A stretch of DNA of 64,000 bases from Lachnospiraceae bacterium (GTDB lineage: Bacteria; Bacillota; Clostridia; Lachnospirales; Lachnospiraceae), in NCBI GenBank assembly GCA_024693925.1, contig JAILKH010000146.1, positions 54,210 to 118,209 of the forward strand, given 5' to 3'. Of the stretch, positions 1 to 9,890 are shown piece by piece. Position 1 is the stretch's first letter, and each line of letters opens with the position of its first letter. Made by a program: the position numbers and the translations under genes. The notes below the pieces were generated by a model that was not told where the DNA came from, did no database searches, and saw nothing but the letters and a program-made list of their open reading frames with translations.

Positions 1-1625
1 ATGAAGCTGTTAACCGGGAAATACTGGGAGCCATGCTGGAGGAGGAATTTACCGTTATATTTGCTGCCGACGGAGAAGAGGCTATGGATATAATTGAAGA
101 TTCCTACCGCAGGTTATCCTGTATTTTGCTGGATCTTGTCATGCCCGGCCCGGATGGGTTTACGGTTCTTAAAAGGCTTAAGTCCCGGAATGAGTTAAAA
201 CATATTCCGGTGATCGTCCTTACCTCAGAGCAGGAAGCAGAGGTTAAATGCCTTAAACTGGGAGCCGCTGATTTTATAAAGAAACCCTACAGCGATCCTG
301 AGGTAATAAGAGCCAGAGTCAGCCGAACGATCGAATTATCCGAGGACCGCGAATATATAAGGGTGGTGCAAAAGGATGAACTTACAGGCCTTTACAGCAG
401 ACAATTCTTTTATGAATATGCAAGAACCATGGATATTTATAATAAGGACGGTGAAACCGATGCCGTGGTTTTGGATGTGGAACATTTTCATTTGATAAAT
501 GAAATGTACGGAAGAGGGCCGGCAGATGAGGTGCTTTTCCTTGTGGGCGGGGCAATTCGGGAATTTCTTGAAACTACGGAGGGAATTGCCTGCAGAAGCG
601 ATGCGGATATATTTTTGATCTATATCAGGCATCAGGCGGATTATTCGGAGCTGATAAAGCTTATTGAGAAAAAAGTCAGTGCCGTATTGTCATCGTTTCA
701 TATCAGGGTACGTATCGGAGTTTATGAGAAAGCCATGAGCAATATCGTAATGGAACAGAGGTTTTCGTATGCCAGAGTTGCTTCCAATACCCTGCGAGGC
801 AAATATGGTAAGGATATTGCTTTTTATGATCCCGGGATGAGTGAACGATCAATTTATCAGGAACATCTGATAAGCGATATCCATGGGGCACTGAAGAATA
901 ATGAATTTGAGGTGTATTATCAGCCTAAATTCAGAATAACCGGGGATGAACCGGTACTTTGCAGTGCGGAGGCACTGGTCAGATGGAGGCATTATGAATA
1001 CGGGCTTATTAAGCCCGATGAATTCCTTCCGGTTTTCGAGAAGAATGGTCTTATAAGGATACTTGACCGGTATGTGTGGAAAAAGACAATAGAGCAGATG
1101 AGAGAGTGGAGAGAAAGAGCTGTATTTACTTTGCCCGTATCCGTTAATGTTTCGCGTATAGATCTGTATGATGAAGACATGTGTGAGTATCTTTTGGATT
1201 GCCTTAAAGAGAATGGTCTTGCTTCGGAGGATATTTATCTTGAAATAACCGAGTCGGCTTATACAGATGATAATGATCAGTTGATAAAAGCGATAAATAA
1301 ACTTAAAGCTGCCGGTTTTAAAATAGAAATGGATGATTTTGGTTCCGGATATTCTTCTTTAAATGTTATTACCGAAATGCCCATTGATTTTCTTAAGCTG
1401 GATATGAATTTTATTAAGCGAATAAATGAAGACGAAAAAGTGCTTCATATTGTGAAACTTATTATAGATATGGCAAAATTTATGGGTGTCACCATGGTCG
1501 CCGAGGGAGTTGAGGTTGAACCGCAGTATGAAATACTCAGGGAAAACGGCTGTGAAATAGTTCAGGGATTTTATTTTTCCAAACCCTTACCGGCGATGGA
1601 ATTTGAAATATGTTTTGCGGATTGA
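1..1625 (+). CDS. REC-GGDEF-EAL response regulator, c-di-GMP phosphodiesterase (5' partial)
   Basis: The gene is cut by the window start: the reading frame is open from base 3, and the residues there ([13 protein letters not shown]) are the first helix of a receiver domain, so the ATG at 33 is internal. Domain order is receiver (phospho-acceptor Asp in LLDLVMPG, switch Thr in VLTSE, Lys in IKKPY), a GGDEF-fold domain whose signature has decayed to RSDAD, and an EAL domain. The EAL residues look complete: [35 protein letters not shown] and [11 protein letters not shown] infer a phosphorylation-controlled enzyme that hydrolyses cyclic di-GMP and cannot make it. Its end overlaps the sequence just before the hybrid kinase gene downstream, so it probably receives phosphate from that kinase through the HPt protein two genes on. 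Confidence 0.9.
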   Translation, partial: EAVNREILGAMLEEEFTVIFAADGEEAMDIIEDSYRRLSCILLDLVMPGPDGFTVLKRLKSRNELKHIPVIVLTSEQEAEVKCLKLGAADFIKKPYSDPEVIRARVSRTIELSEDREYIRVVQKDELTGLYSRQFFYEYARTMDIYNKDGETDAVVLDVEHFHLINEMYGRGPADEVLFLVGGAIREFLETTEGIACRSDADIFLIYIRHQADYSELIKLIEKKVSAVLSSFHIRVRIGVYEKAMSNIVMEQRFSYARVASNTLRGKYGKDIAFYDPGMSERSIYQEHLISDIHGALKNNEFEVYYQPKFRITGDEPVLCSAEALVRWRHYEYGLIKPDEFLPVFEKNGLIRILDRYVWKKTIEQMREWRERAVFTLPVSVNVSRIDLYDEDMCEYLLDCLKENGLASEDIYLEITESAYTDDNDQLIKAINKLKAAGFKIEMDDFGSGYSSLNVITEMPIDFLKLDMNFIKRINEDEKVLHIVKLIIDMAKFMGVTMVAEGVEVEPQYEILRENGCEIVQGFYFSKPLPAMEFEICFAD

Positions 1626-1639
1626 GGAACGGAAATAAG

Positions 1640-4231
1640 ATGAAGAAAAAGATTAATATAATAATCGCAGGTTTTATCTTTTTATTTGTATTGACGGTTG
1701 CCGTATTTATTTCAATGAATAAATATATGGATGAGAAGACTCAGAAGGATGTTGAGAAGATAGCGGGAACATATCTTACCGGGATCAGTCAGGAGGAAAT
1801 ATTTCATTTTCTTTCCATTGCCGGTATAAGATTTGAAGAGATCGAGCTTCTTATGCATGAGATCGAAAGTCAGAATACCGAGTCGGGAGAACCGGTTGAA
1901 GCTGCCATCAGGGATGTGGGAGAGTTTCAGAATTTAAGTGCCTGTGCTTTTATTTCCAAAAGCGGCGAAATTGAAACCGTGTACGGAGATCCGATAGTGA
2001 GCCTGGATGATGTGGATTTTGTGATTGAAACCTCTCTGGCCGGGGAACCGGGTGCCATCGGGGGATACAGTGAGAAGGAACAGCTTATCGTCTGGTTTAA
2101 GCCGGCTTCGTATCCTATGAAAAACGGTGAAAAATGTATAGCGATACTATGTTGCAGAAATATGGACATGTTTGCTAAGAAGATGCGCCTTGACGCGGAG
2201 GGAACACTGGCTTATTTTCATGTATTAAGACCGGACGGATCTTATCTGATCAATAATTCCGATACTTACGGTGAAAACTATTTTGAGCGCATAAAGGTAC
2301 ATAATGCTTCCTCGGTAAGAACCAGTGATGAACTGGTTGAAGAGCTAAGGAGATGTATAGAAACCGGAAATGTTTATTCCGCAAGGATTATTTTTGAGGA
2401 CGGAGATAAGGGAATAAAGGAACACAGGAACATGTACGGAGTGCCGGTGCCGAATACAAACTGGTATCTTATGTCGGTTATTCCCTATGGGGTCCTGGAT
2501 GAAACCATTAAGGACATGGGGGATGCAAGGAACAGGGCAATGAAGGGGGCAGTAGGTATTCTTGCGGCGGTGCTGTTTGCACTTTTCGGGACATATCTTA
2601 AGATATCCATAAAACAGCTTAAAGATCTCCACAGGGCAAGGGAAGAAGCAGAAGCGGCCAAAGAAGAAGCGGTAAAGGCAAATAAAGCCAAAAGTGAATT
2701 TTTGTCAAATATGAGTCATGATATACGGACTCCCATGAATGCCATTGTCGGCATGACTTCAATTGCAAGTTCGCATATAGATAATAAGCAGCAGGTAGAG
2801 GACTGTCTTAAGAAGATTTCTCTGGCCGGCAAACAGCTTATAGGTCTTATCAATGATATCCTGGATATGTCAAAGATCGAGAGCGGGAAGCTTTCTCTTA
2901 ATCCGGAGGTTCTGTCCCTTAAAGAAACCATGGAGACCATGTGTGATATTATAAGACCGCAGATCAGGGATAAAAATCAGACCTTTGATATTTTCATCAG
3001 GAATATAATTTCCGAGAATGTTTATTGTGACAGTGTACGTCTTAACCAGGTGCTGCTGAATTTTCTCAGTAATGCCTGTAAGTTTACTCCTGAAGGGGGG
3101 AGAATAACATTATCATTGCAGCAGGATATTTCCTCAAGGGGTGATAATTATGTCAAAAATACCATATGTGTCAGTGATAATGGTATAGGGATGTCGGAGG
3201 AATTCAGGAAAAAGATATTTACGGCCTTTGAAAGAGAGGACAGTAAGCGTGTTCACAAGATTCAGGGTACGGGTCTTGGTATGGCAATAACCAAATACAT
3301 TGTGGATGCGATGGGAGGTACCATAGAGGTTGATTCCAAGGAAGGCTTTGGAACCACTTTTGTTGTGAATTTGGATCTTGAGAAGGCGGAAGATAATCTT
3401 GAAGATATTAAATTGCCGGATATAAGGATGCTGGTAGTGGATGATAATGTGGATTTATGTGAAAGTGCGGTATTGTCTCTTAATGAGCTGGGAGCAAGAG
3501 CTGACTATTGTACGGACGGGGAAGCCGCGCTTACGCAGGTGGTAAAGGCACATGATGAAGAAGATCCTTATTTTGCCCTGCTGGTAGACTATAAGATGAC
3601 CGGTATGAACGGTATAGAGACTGCAAGGAAGATCAGAGAAAGGCTTGGTGATGAAATCCCCATAAGTCTGATATCCGCATATGATCGTATGGATATAGAG
3701 GAAGAAGCCAGAGACGCAAGGATAAACGGTTTTATCCAAAAGCCGCTTTTCAGATCAACATTATATCATGAGCTTAGGAAATATTTAAATGATGAGCAGG
3801 AGGGTTTGACCGATGGCGGGCTCTCAACGAATTGCGAGGTGGATATTTCCGGTATGAGGGTGCTGGTGGCGGAAGATCAGTATATAAATGCGATAGTTGC
3901 ACAGACTATTCTGGAGGAGAACGGGGTCACTGCGGATATTGCGGAGGACGGTAAGCTGGCGCTTGAAAAGTTTGAAGCGGAGCCGGTGGGGACCTACGAC
4001 TGTATATTTATGGATCTTCGGATGCCCAATATGAACGGACTTGAAGCAACAATGGCCATAAGATCTCTTGAAAGGGAAGATGCTAAGACAATACCTATTA
4101 TAGCGATGACTGCAGATGCATTTGCGGAAGATATTAAAAGATGTATGGATGCGGGTATGAACGGACATATTGCAAAACCCGTGGATGAGGAGATCATTAA
4201 AAAAACTCTGGTCAGATATAAGGAAGGATAA
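1640..4231 (+). CDS. Hybrid sensor histidine kinase with two receiver domains
   Basis: Membrane-bound sensor kinase of 863 residues. Start chosen at ATG 1640, preceded by GAGGAAC; an in-frame ATG at 1610 lies inside the previous gene. Domains in order: transmembrane helix near residues 6-24; an extracytoplasmic sensor of about 270 residues, probably Cache-like; second transmembrane helix near 300-322; coiled coil; HisKA with phospho-accepting His360 in [12 protein letters not shown]; HATPase with N, G1 and G2 boxes ([25 protein letters not shown]); receiver 1 with Asp650; receiver 2 with Asp792. Kinases of this layout feed a His-Asp-His-Asp relay, and the next gene encodes the missing HPt step. 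The ligand cannot be told from sequence. Confidence 0.93.
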   Translation: MKKKINIIIAGFIFLFVLTVAVFISMNKYMDEKTQKDVEKIAGTYLTGISQEEIFHFLSIAGIRFEEIELLMHEIESQNTESGEPVEAAIRDVGEFQNLSACAFISKSGEIETVYGDPIVSLDDVDFVIETSLAGEPGAIGGYSEKEQLIVWFKPASYPMKNGEKCIAILCCRNMDMFAKKMRLDAEGTLAYFHVLRPDGSYLINNSDTYGENYFERIKVHNASSVRTSDELVEELRRCIETGNVYSARIIFEDGDKGIKEHRNMYGVPVPNTNWYLMSVIPYGVLDETIKDMGDARNRAMKGAVGILAAVLFALFGTYLKISIKQLKDLHRAREEAEAAKEEAVKANKAKSEFLSNMSHDIRTPMNAIVGMTSIASSHIDNKQQVEDCLKKISLAGKQLIGLINDILDMSKIESGKLSLNPEVLSLKETMETMCDIIRPQIRDKNQTFDIFIRNIISENVYCDSVRLNQVLLNFLSNACKFTPEGGRITLSLQQDISSRGDNYVKNTICVSDNGIGMSEEFRKKIFTAFEREDSKRVHKIQGTGLGMAITKYIVDAMGGTIEVDSKEGFGTTFVVNLDLEKAEDNLEDIKLPDIRMLVVDDNVDLCESAVLSLNELGARADYCTDGEAALTQVVKAHDEEDPYFALLVDYKMTGMNGIETARKIRERLGDEIPISLISAYDRMDIEEEARDARINGFIQKPLFRSTLYHELRKYLNDEQEGLTDGGLSTNCEVDISGMRVLVAEDQYINAIVAQTILEENGVTADIAEDGKLALEKFEAEPVGTYDCIFMDLRMPNMNGLEATMAIRSLEREDAKTIPIIAMTADAFAEDIKRCMDAGMNGHIAKPVDEEIIKKTLVRYKEG

Positions 4232-4271
4232 AATAATATTAAAAATAAAATAATGGAGAGGAAGCATTAAG

Positions 4272-4616
4272 ATGATCACAATTGAAGCGCTTAAGGAATT
4301 CGGTACCGATACGGATACCGGTCTTAAGAGGGTTATGGGTAAAGAAGAATTATATTTAAGACTTGTAAAAACAATACCGCAAAATGAAGGGTTTGCCAAA
4401 CTTGAAGAGGCGTTGGAAAATAATGACTTGAATTCTGCATTTGAGGCGGCTCATGGATTAAAAGGTGTGCTGTGTAATCTGGAATTATCTCCTTTGAGTG
4501 ACAGGGTTGTTGAGATCACGGAACATTTAAGGGCAAAAGATGATGCGGATTACAGGTCTATGATGGAAGAGATCCTAAAGCTTAAGGACAGGCTGGAACA
4601 GATATGTAATTCCTGA
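4272..4616 (+). CDS. Stand-alone HPt phosphotransfer protein
   Basis: Small soluble protein of 114 residues made almost wholly of one histidine phosphotransfer domain. The phospho-accepting histidine is His61 in AAHGLKGVLCNL, the standard HPt signature. It starts 40 bases after the hybrid kinase stop with a GGAGAGGAAG ribosome site, so it is the third gene of one operon. I infer that it moves phosphate from the kinase's terminal receiver to a final receiver, most simply that of the REC-GGDEF-EAL protein at the start of the window. The operon ends at the hairpin at 4654-4689. Confidence 0.9.
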   Translation: MITIEALKEFGTDTDTGLKRVMGKEELYLRLVKTIPQNEGFAKLEEALENNDLNSAFEAAHGLKGVLCNLELSPLSDRVVEITEHLRAKDDADYRSMMEEILKLKDRLEQICNS

Positions 4617-4653
4617 ATTTCAGGGCGGGAATAATATGAAACAGCAGAGGTTG

Positions 4654-4680
4654 TTAGCACTCATTTTAAATGAGTGCTAA
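4654..4680. promoter_or_regulatory. CIRCE operator (HrcA site), also terminator-shaped
   Basis: Perfect CIRCE: TTAGCACTC, nine spacer bases, GAGTGCTAA. This is the binding site of the heat-shock repressor HrcA (established). It lies just upstream of the htpG -35 box rather than over the start point. The nine-base spacer is itself symmetric, so the arms extend to 13 bp around a single central base, and TTTTTTCTT follows at once. The same DNA could therefore end transcription of the HPt operon. Confidence 0.93.
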
Positions 4681-4687
4681 TTTTTTC

Positions 4688-4716
4688 TTGACTTTTTGAT
4701 ATAGGGTCATTATATT
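4688..4716 (+). promoter_or_regulatory. Sigma-A promoter of htpG
   Basis: TTGACT (4688-4693), 17 bases, TATATT (4711-4716). The CIRCE element ends eight bases before the -35 box, a placement that could let HrcA block polymerase access. Confidence 0.85.
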
Positions 4717-4807
4717 AATTATTATGATAATAAAGATTTTGTTATCTTAATAAGAATTTGTTAAATCACAGCATACAATTAATATAAAAGAGAAAGGAAG
4801 GATTAAG

Positions 4808-6898
4808 ATGGCAGTAAAGAAAGGAAATTTATCAATTAATAATGAGAATATCTTCACCATTATAAAAAAGTGGGTGTATTCGGATCATGATATTTTTGTA
4901 AGGGAAATGATCTCAAACGGATGTGATGCGATAACCAAGCTTAAGAAGCTTGATATGATAGGTGAATATTCTTATCCGGATGATTTTGAGAATAAAATAA
5001 GAGTTATAGTTGATGATAAGGCAAAAACTCTTAAGTTTATCGATACGGGTCTTGGTATGGATGAGGCTGAGGTGGAAGAGTATATAACGCAGATCGCTTT
5101 TTCCGGTGCGGCGGATTTCATTGAAAAGTATAAGGATAAAGCTAATGATGATCAGATTATAGGGCATTTCGGCCTTGGTTTTTATTCGGCATTTATGGTT
5201 GCCGATGAGGTTCACATAGATACGCTTTCGTATAAAACCGGTTCCAAGCCGGTTCATTGGGAAAGCGATGGAGGAACGGAATATACTATAGATGAAGGTG
5301 ACAGAAAGGAAGTAGGAACGGAGATAACCCTGTTTTTGAATGAGGATTGTCTTGAATTCTGTAATGAGTATAGAATACGCGAAATCATTAAGAAGTATTG
5401 TTCCTTTATGCCGGTTAACATATTTCTTGAGAAAGCGGGGGCTGAGCCGGAATATGAAACCATCGATGCAGATGAAAAAACCGATAAGGATGTTGTGATA
5501 GAAGAGATCCATGAAGAAGCCAAATATGAAGAAAAAGAGAAAGAGGATGGAACCAAGGAGCAGGTAGAGGTATCTCCTGCAAGGGACAGACTTAAGATAG
5601 TTAAGCGTCCGGTAGCATTAAATGATACACATCCTTTATGGGCAAAACATCCTAATGACTGTACCAAAGAAGAATATCTTGAATTTTATCGTAAGGTATT
5701 TATGGATTATAAAGAGCCGCTTTTCTGGATACACCTTAATATGGATTATCCTTTTAATTTAAAGGGAATTCTTTATTTTCCCAAGATTAACATGGAATAT
5801 GAATCTATTGAAGGAACAATAAAGCTTTATAATAATCAGGTGTTTATAGCGGATAATATAAAAGAGGTAATACCGGAATTTCTGATGCTTTTAAAGGGGG
5901 TTATCGACTGCCCTGACCTTCCGCTGAATGTGTCTCGTTCTGCCCTTCAGAACGATGGATTTGTAAAAAAGATATCCGATTATATATCAAAGAAGGTAGC
6001 TGATAAGCTTGCCGGTATGTGCAAGACAGAGAAGGATGAATATGAGAAATACTGGGATGATATCAGTCCGTTTATAAAATTCGGATGTCTTAAAGATGAT
6101 AAGTTCTGCGATAAGATGACGGATTATATTCTGTTTAAGAATCTTGAGGGAAAATATGTAACTCTTCCGGAATGTCTTGAAGTAAAACCCATAGATAATG
6201 AAGATGGTGATAATGATGCAAAAAAGGTTGAGGCTGAGGTTGTTGATGCCAAGGAGGAGACATCCGGGGATGAAGAAAAAGAACCGAGAAAGAGAATATA
6301 TTATGTAACGGATGAACAGCAGCAGGGTCAGTATATAAAGATGTTTAAAGAGCAGGGTAAGGATGCCGTAATCCTTACACATAATATAGATCAGCCCTTT
6401 ATTTCACAACTGGAAAGCAAAAATCAGGATGTAAAATTCTTAAGGATCGATGCTGATATTACCGATGAATTTAAGGATGAGGTAAATGAGGATGATAAAA
6501 AGGTAATTGAAGAACAGACTACTTCATTGTCGGAGTTGTTTAAGAAGGTACTGAATAAGGAAGCTCTTGAGGTTAAGGTTGAGAAATTAAAGAATGCGGC
6601 TACATCCTCTGTTTTGACGGTATCTGAGGAAACCCGTCGTATGCAGGATATGATGAAAATGTATTCCATGAACGGAATGGGAATGGGATCCATGGGGGAT
6701 ATGGGAGAAACCCTTATTCTGAATTCGAATAATAAGCTGGTGCAGTATATCCTTGAGAATAAAGAAGGAGAAAATACATCTTTGATGGTTGAGCAGCTTT
6801 ATGATCTTGCAAAGATCGCCAATCAGCCTTTATCACCTGAAGAGATGACCAAATTCGTGGATCGTTCCAATAAGATCATGGAAATGATAGCAAAATAA
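4808..6898 (+). CDS. htpG: Molecular chaperone HtpG (Hsp90)
   Basis: ATP-dependent cytosolic chaperone of 696 residues. The N-terminal GHKL ATPase shows VREMISNGCDA, DTGLGMDEAEV and IGHFGLGFYSAFMVA; the middle domain shows DYPFNLKGILYFP and LPLNVSRSALQND. It is longer than the usual 620-640 residues because of two acidic, lysine-rich inserts (about residues 215-260 and 460-500) and a methionine/glycine-rich stretch near the C-terminus (MNGMGMGSMGDMG). Ribosome site AGAAAGGAAGG precedes ATG 4808. A CIRCE element and promoter lie upstream, so HrcA control is likely; in Bacillus subtilis htpG is not an HrcA target, which makes this worth noting. Two terminators follow. Confidence 0.97.
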   Translation: MAVKKGNLSINNENIFTIIKKWVYSDHDIFVREMISNGCDAITKLKKLDMIGEYSYPDDFENKIRVIVDDKAKTLKFIDTGLGMDEAEVEEYITQIAFSGAADFIEKYKDKANDDQIIGHFGLGFYSAFMVADEVHIDTLSYKTGSKPVHWESDGGTEYTIDEGDRKEVGTEITLFLNEDCLEFCNEYRIREIIKKYCSFMPVNIFLEKAGAEPEYETIDADEKTDKDVVIEEIHEEAKYEEKEKEDGTKEQVEVSPARDRLKIVKRPVALNDTHPLWAKHPNDCTKEEYLEFYRKVFMDYKEPLFWIHLNMDYPFNLKGILYFPKINMEYESIEGTIKLYNNQVFIADNIKEVIPEFLMLLKGVIDCPDLPLNVSRSALQNDGFVKKISDYISKKVADKLAGMCKTEKDEYEKYWDDISPFIKFGCLKDDKFCDKMTDYILFKNLEGKYVTLPECLEVKPIDNEDGDNDAKKVEAEVVDAKEETSGDEEKEPRKRIYYVTDEQQQGQYIKMFKEQGKDAVILTHNIDQPFISQLESKNQDVKFLRIDADITDEFKDEVNEDDKKVIEEQTTSLSELFKKVLNKEALEVKVEKLKNAATSSVLTVSEETRRMQDMMKMYSMNGMGMGSMGDMGETLILNSNNKLVQYILENKEGENTSLMVEQLYDLAKIANQPLSPEEMTKFVDRSNKIMEMIAK

Positions 6899-6911
6899 AT
6901 TGTAATGATAA

Positions 6912-6957
6912 AATATCGGTGCCCGTGAGGAAAAACACAGGTGCCGATATTATTTTT
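6912..6957 (+). terminator. Terminator after htpG
   Basis: Stem AATATCGGTGCC with GGTGCCGATATT (two G-T pairs), followed by TATTTTTCTGTTTT. Likely Rho-independent. Confidence 0.8.
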
Positions 6958-6964
6958 CTGTTTT

Positions 6965-7016
6965 AGCCGGCATAAGGTGTCAGCTTACTGACGGGTCGCC
7001 TTGCCGGCTTTTTTTT
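6965..7016 (+). terminator. Second hairpin terminator after htpG
   Basis: AGCCGGCATAAGG pairs with CCTTGCCGGCT with one bulged base; eight T follow. It lies seven bases beyond the first terminator and could isolate the penicillin-binding protein gene from heat-shock readthrough. Confidence 0.75.
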
Positions 7017-7024
7017 AACAGGTC

Positions 7025-7053
7025 TTTTCTTTGTGATAAAAGTTTGTTATAAT
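7025..7053 (+). promoter_or_regulatory. Probable promoter of the class A PBP gene
   Basis: Consensus TATAAT at 7048-7053; only a weak -35 (TTTTCT) sits 17 bases upstream. About 120 bases of leader follow to the start codon, with no clear structure seen. Confidence 0.5.
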
Positions 7054-7177
7054 AACTTGATTTAAAACATTATTTATGTGAATTATTGTTATAGGAGATA
7101 TGTTACGAAACGGATGTATGTAAAGTGTTTTTTTGAAGGTATTAATTGTTTTCCGTTTCTAAATGGAGGCGTTTTTG

Positions 7178-9811
7178 GTGAATTACGGAGTACGCGGAGT
7201 AAGGAAAAAGCGTAAAGCTTTGGGGGCTGTAGCGCCCAGATTCGGTAATTTTTTTGCTACTTTGATATTTAAGGCAGCTGTATTTGCGGCAGTTTGTGTC
7301 GGGGCTGCCGGTATCTGCGCGGGAGTAGGACTCTTTATGGGCGTTATAGATACGGCGCCGGATGTATCGGGTATTGATGTTTCACCTGCCGGATATCTGA
7401 CTACCGTATATGATGCCAAAGGAAATCAGATAACGAAGCTTAGAGCGGAGAATTCCAATAGAATATATGTAACAATAGATAAAATTCCAAAACATCTTCA
7501 AAATGCTTTTATAGCAATTGAAGATGAGAGGTTCAGAACCCATAACGGTATAGACATAAAGGGTATTATGCGAGCCGGTGTTAAGGCCATTACTTCAGGG
7601 GACCTTTCTCAGGGAGCTTCTACCATAACACAGCAGCTGCTGAAAAATAATGTATTTACATCATGGACCTCCGAATCCGGGAATGTAGAAAAGTTCAAAC
7701 GTAAATTTCAAGAGCAATATTGTGCGGTTCAGCTGGAAAAGATAATGGATAAGGATACGATCCTTGAGAACTATCTGAATACCATCAATCTGGGACAGGG
7801 TACGCTGGGAGTGCAGGCGGCTGCGAACCGTTATTTCGGAAAGCCTGCTTCGGAGCTTACAATTTCGGAATCGGCGGTCATTGCTTCCATCACACAGAAT
7901 CCCACAAAATGGAATCCCATTTCCCATCCGGATAATAATGTGAAGCGCAGGGAGGAAGTCCTTACCAAGATGAGGGATCAGGGATACATAACCCAGCTTG
8001 AATTTGATGAAGCAATAGCCGATGATGTTTATTCGAGGATAAAGGTTGTTGATGAAACAGTAGAGAAACAGTCGATATATACCTATTTCGTGGATGAATT
8101 GACCGAACAGGTCATCACAGACCTTCAGGAGATCAAGGGTTATTCCTATACTCAGGCATATAATGCTCTTTACAGCGGGGGATTAAGTATTTTTACAACT
8201 CAGGATCCCGAAATCCAGAAAATATGTGATGAGGAGTTCCTTAATCCTGATAATTATCCGGAAAGCGTAAAATATTATCTTGCCTATGAACTGACTCTTA
8301 AGGATTCAAAGGGTGAAAATGTTAATTATTCAACCCAGCAATTTGAAGCATATTTTAAGCAGCAGAATAAGAATTTTAACAGTATATTCAGTTCGCAGGA
8401 AGCGGCCCAGGAAGCCATAGATGAATTTAAAGCTGCCAAACAGGGCGCGGGAGATACTTTTGTTGCCGAAAATATTTCGCTTACTCCCCAGCCTCAGGCG
8501 TCGGTTACCATTATGGATCAGTCAACCGGAGAGGTTAAAGCCATCGTGGGCGGACGAGGAACCAAGGCTGCCAGTCTTACTCTTAACAGAGCGACTGATA
8601 CAAAACGTCAGCCGGGATCCTGTTTTAAAGTGCTTGCGGCATATGCTCCCGCACTTGATTCCGCGGGATTTACACTGGCTTCCACGCAGGTAGATGCGCC
8701 TTATAATTACAGTAACGGACGTCCTGTTGCCAACTGGTATAAAGGATATAAAGGAACCTGTACCATAAGGTACGGTATAGAACAGTCCCTGAATATAGTG
8801 GCAGTTAAAACTCTTACCGATATTACTCCCCAGCTTGGGTATGATTATCTGCTGAATTTCGGTTTTACTACACTGGTCAGCAGAAGGACCGAAGCTGATG
8901 GCAGTATATCCTCGGATATAACCCAGGCTCTTGCATTGGGCGGTGTTACGGACGGAGTTACAAATCTTGAACTGACGGCGGCTTATGCTACCATAGCTAA
9001 TAAGGGTACCTATAACCGGCCGTCATTCTATACAAAGATCATAGATCATGATGGTAACGTGCTTATAGACAATACACCTAAGAGCCGTCAGGTTATTAAG
9101 GATACCACTGCCTACCTTCTTACATCGGCTATGGAGGATGTTGTAACAAAGGGAACGGGCGCAAAGGTTAATTTCGGGAATATGGCAATAGCCGGTAAGA
9201 CAGGTACGACCTCTTCAAATGTGGATGTATGGTTTGCGGGGTACACTCCGTATTATACCTGTGCAACCTGGGCAGGATATGACAACAATGTACATATGAG
9301 CGGGACCGAGACCAGTGTAGCCAAGCTTTTATGGAAGTCGATAATGGGCAGGCTGCATGAGAATCTTGAATATAAGGATTTTGTTAAACCGCCGGGCGTG
9401 GTTACTGCTACAATATGCAGAAAATCCGGAAAGCTTGCGGTTCCCGGCTTATGTTCTGCAGACGGAAGCGCGGTAACGGAGTTTTTTGACGAATCCAAAC
9501 TGCCTAAAGAGTCATGTGATATCCATACTGTCGGAAAGGTTTGCGGACTTACCGGTTTAAGGTGTTCCGATACCTGTCCGTATGCGGTTCCCGGAGTTGT
9601 TAACTCCGAAAATACTTCTTATTGTCCGCACAGTTATTTGAACGGAGTACCTTTGTTTGATGTTACGCAGTTCACGGATCCGAGCGTATTTGCATTACCG
9701 CAGACCACGGGAGATCAGACTCAGGGCGGCGACCAGGGTGCAGCTCAGGGAGGAGATGCTACACAATCCCTGCTTCCGGCTCTCGGGGGGACAATGATAC
9801 CCGGACAATAA
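7178..9811 (+). CDS. Class A penicillin-binding protein (transglycosylase/transpeptidase)
   Basis: Bifunctional peptidoglycan synthase of 877 residues, anchored by an N-terminal membrane helix (about residues 27-52) after a basic cytoplasmic tail. Start chosen at GTG 7178: GGAGG at 7165-7169 is eight bases before it, whereas the in-frame ATG at 7163 overlaps that ribosome site. The GT51 glycosyltransferase shows EDERFRTHNGID (catalytic Glu115) and GASTITQQLLKN. The transpeptidase shows SCFK (Ser481), SLN and KTGT (Lys674). The C-terminus has a cysteine-containing segment and a Gln/Gly-rich tail outside the membrane. It precedes dapA-dapB, which supply the meso-diaminopimelate precursor for the same wall, but a separate start is likely for that operon. 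Confidence 0.95.
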   Translation: MNYGVRGVRKKRKALGAVAPRFGNFFATLIFKAAVFAAVCVGAAGICAGVGLFMGVIDTAPDVSGIDVSPAGYLTTVYDAKGNQITKLRAENSNRIYVTIDKIPKHLQNAFIAIEDERFRTHNGIDIKGIMRAGVKAITSGDLSQGASTITQQLLKNNVFTSWTSESGNVEKFKRKFQEQYCAVQLEKIMDKDTILENYLNTINLGQGTLGVQAAANRYFGKPASELTISESAVIASITQNPTKWNPISHPDNNVKRREEVLTKMRDQGYITQLEFDEAIADDVYSRIKVVDETVEKQSIYTYFVDELTEQVITDLQEIKGYSYTQAYNALYSGGLSIFTTQDPEIQKICDEEFLNPDNYPESVKYYLAYELTLKDSKGENVNYSTQQFEAYFKQQNKNFNSIFSSQEAAQEAIDEFKAAKQGAGDTFVAENISLTPQPQASVTIMDQSTGEVKAIVGGRGTKAASLTLNRATDTKRQPGSCFKVLAAYAPALDSAGFTLASTQVDAPYNYSNGRPVANWYKGYKGTCTIRYGIEQSLNIVAVKTLTDITPQLGYDYLLNFGFTTLVSRRTEADGSISSDITQALALGGVTDGVTNLELTAAYATIANKGTYNRPSFYTKIIDHDGNVLIDNTPKSRQVIKDTTAYLLTSAMEDVVTKGTGAKVNFGNMAIAGKTGTTSSNVDVWFAGYTPYYTCATWAGYDNNVHMSGTETSVAKLLWKSIMGRLHENLEYKDFVKPPGVVTATICRKSGKLAVPGLCSADGSAVTEFFDESKLPKESCDIHTVGKVCGLTGLRCSDTCPYAVPGVVNSENTSYCPHSYLNGVPLFDVTQFTDPSVFALPQTTGDQTQGGDQGAAQGGDATQSLLPALGGTMIPGQ

Positions 9812-9890
9812 AGGTATATGATTGTTAAATGGAGAAGGAAAAGACACAATAATATAATATAAAGTTTTATATAAACCAAGGAGGAGAATG

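Noticed and set aside
3824..4399. Long open frame on the minus strand opposite the hybrid kinase and HPt genes
   Set aside because: It lies wholly antisense to two genes with clear domains, has no recognisable domain and no ribosome site; codon bias of the real genes explains it.
4913..5512. 200-codon minus-strand frame inside htpG
   Set aside because: Antisense to conserved Hsp90 sequence, with no start signal and no similarity to known families.
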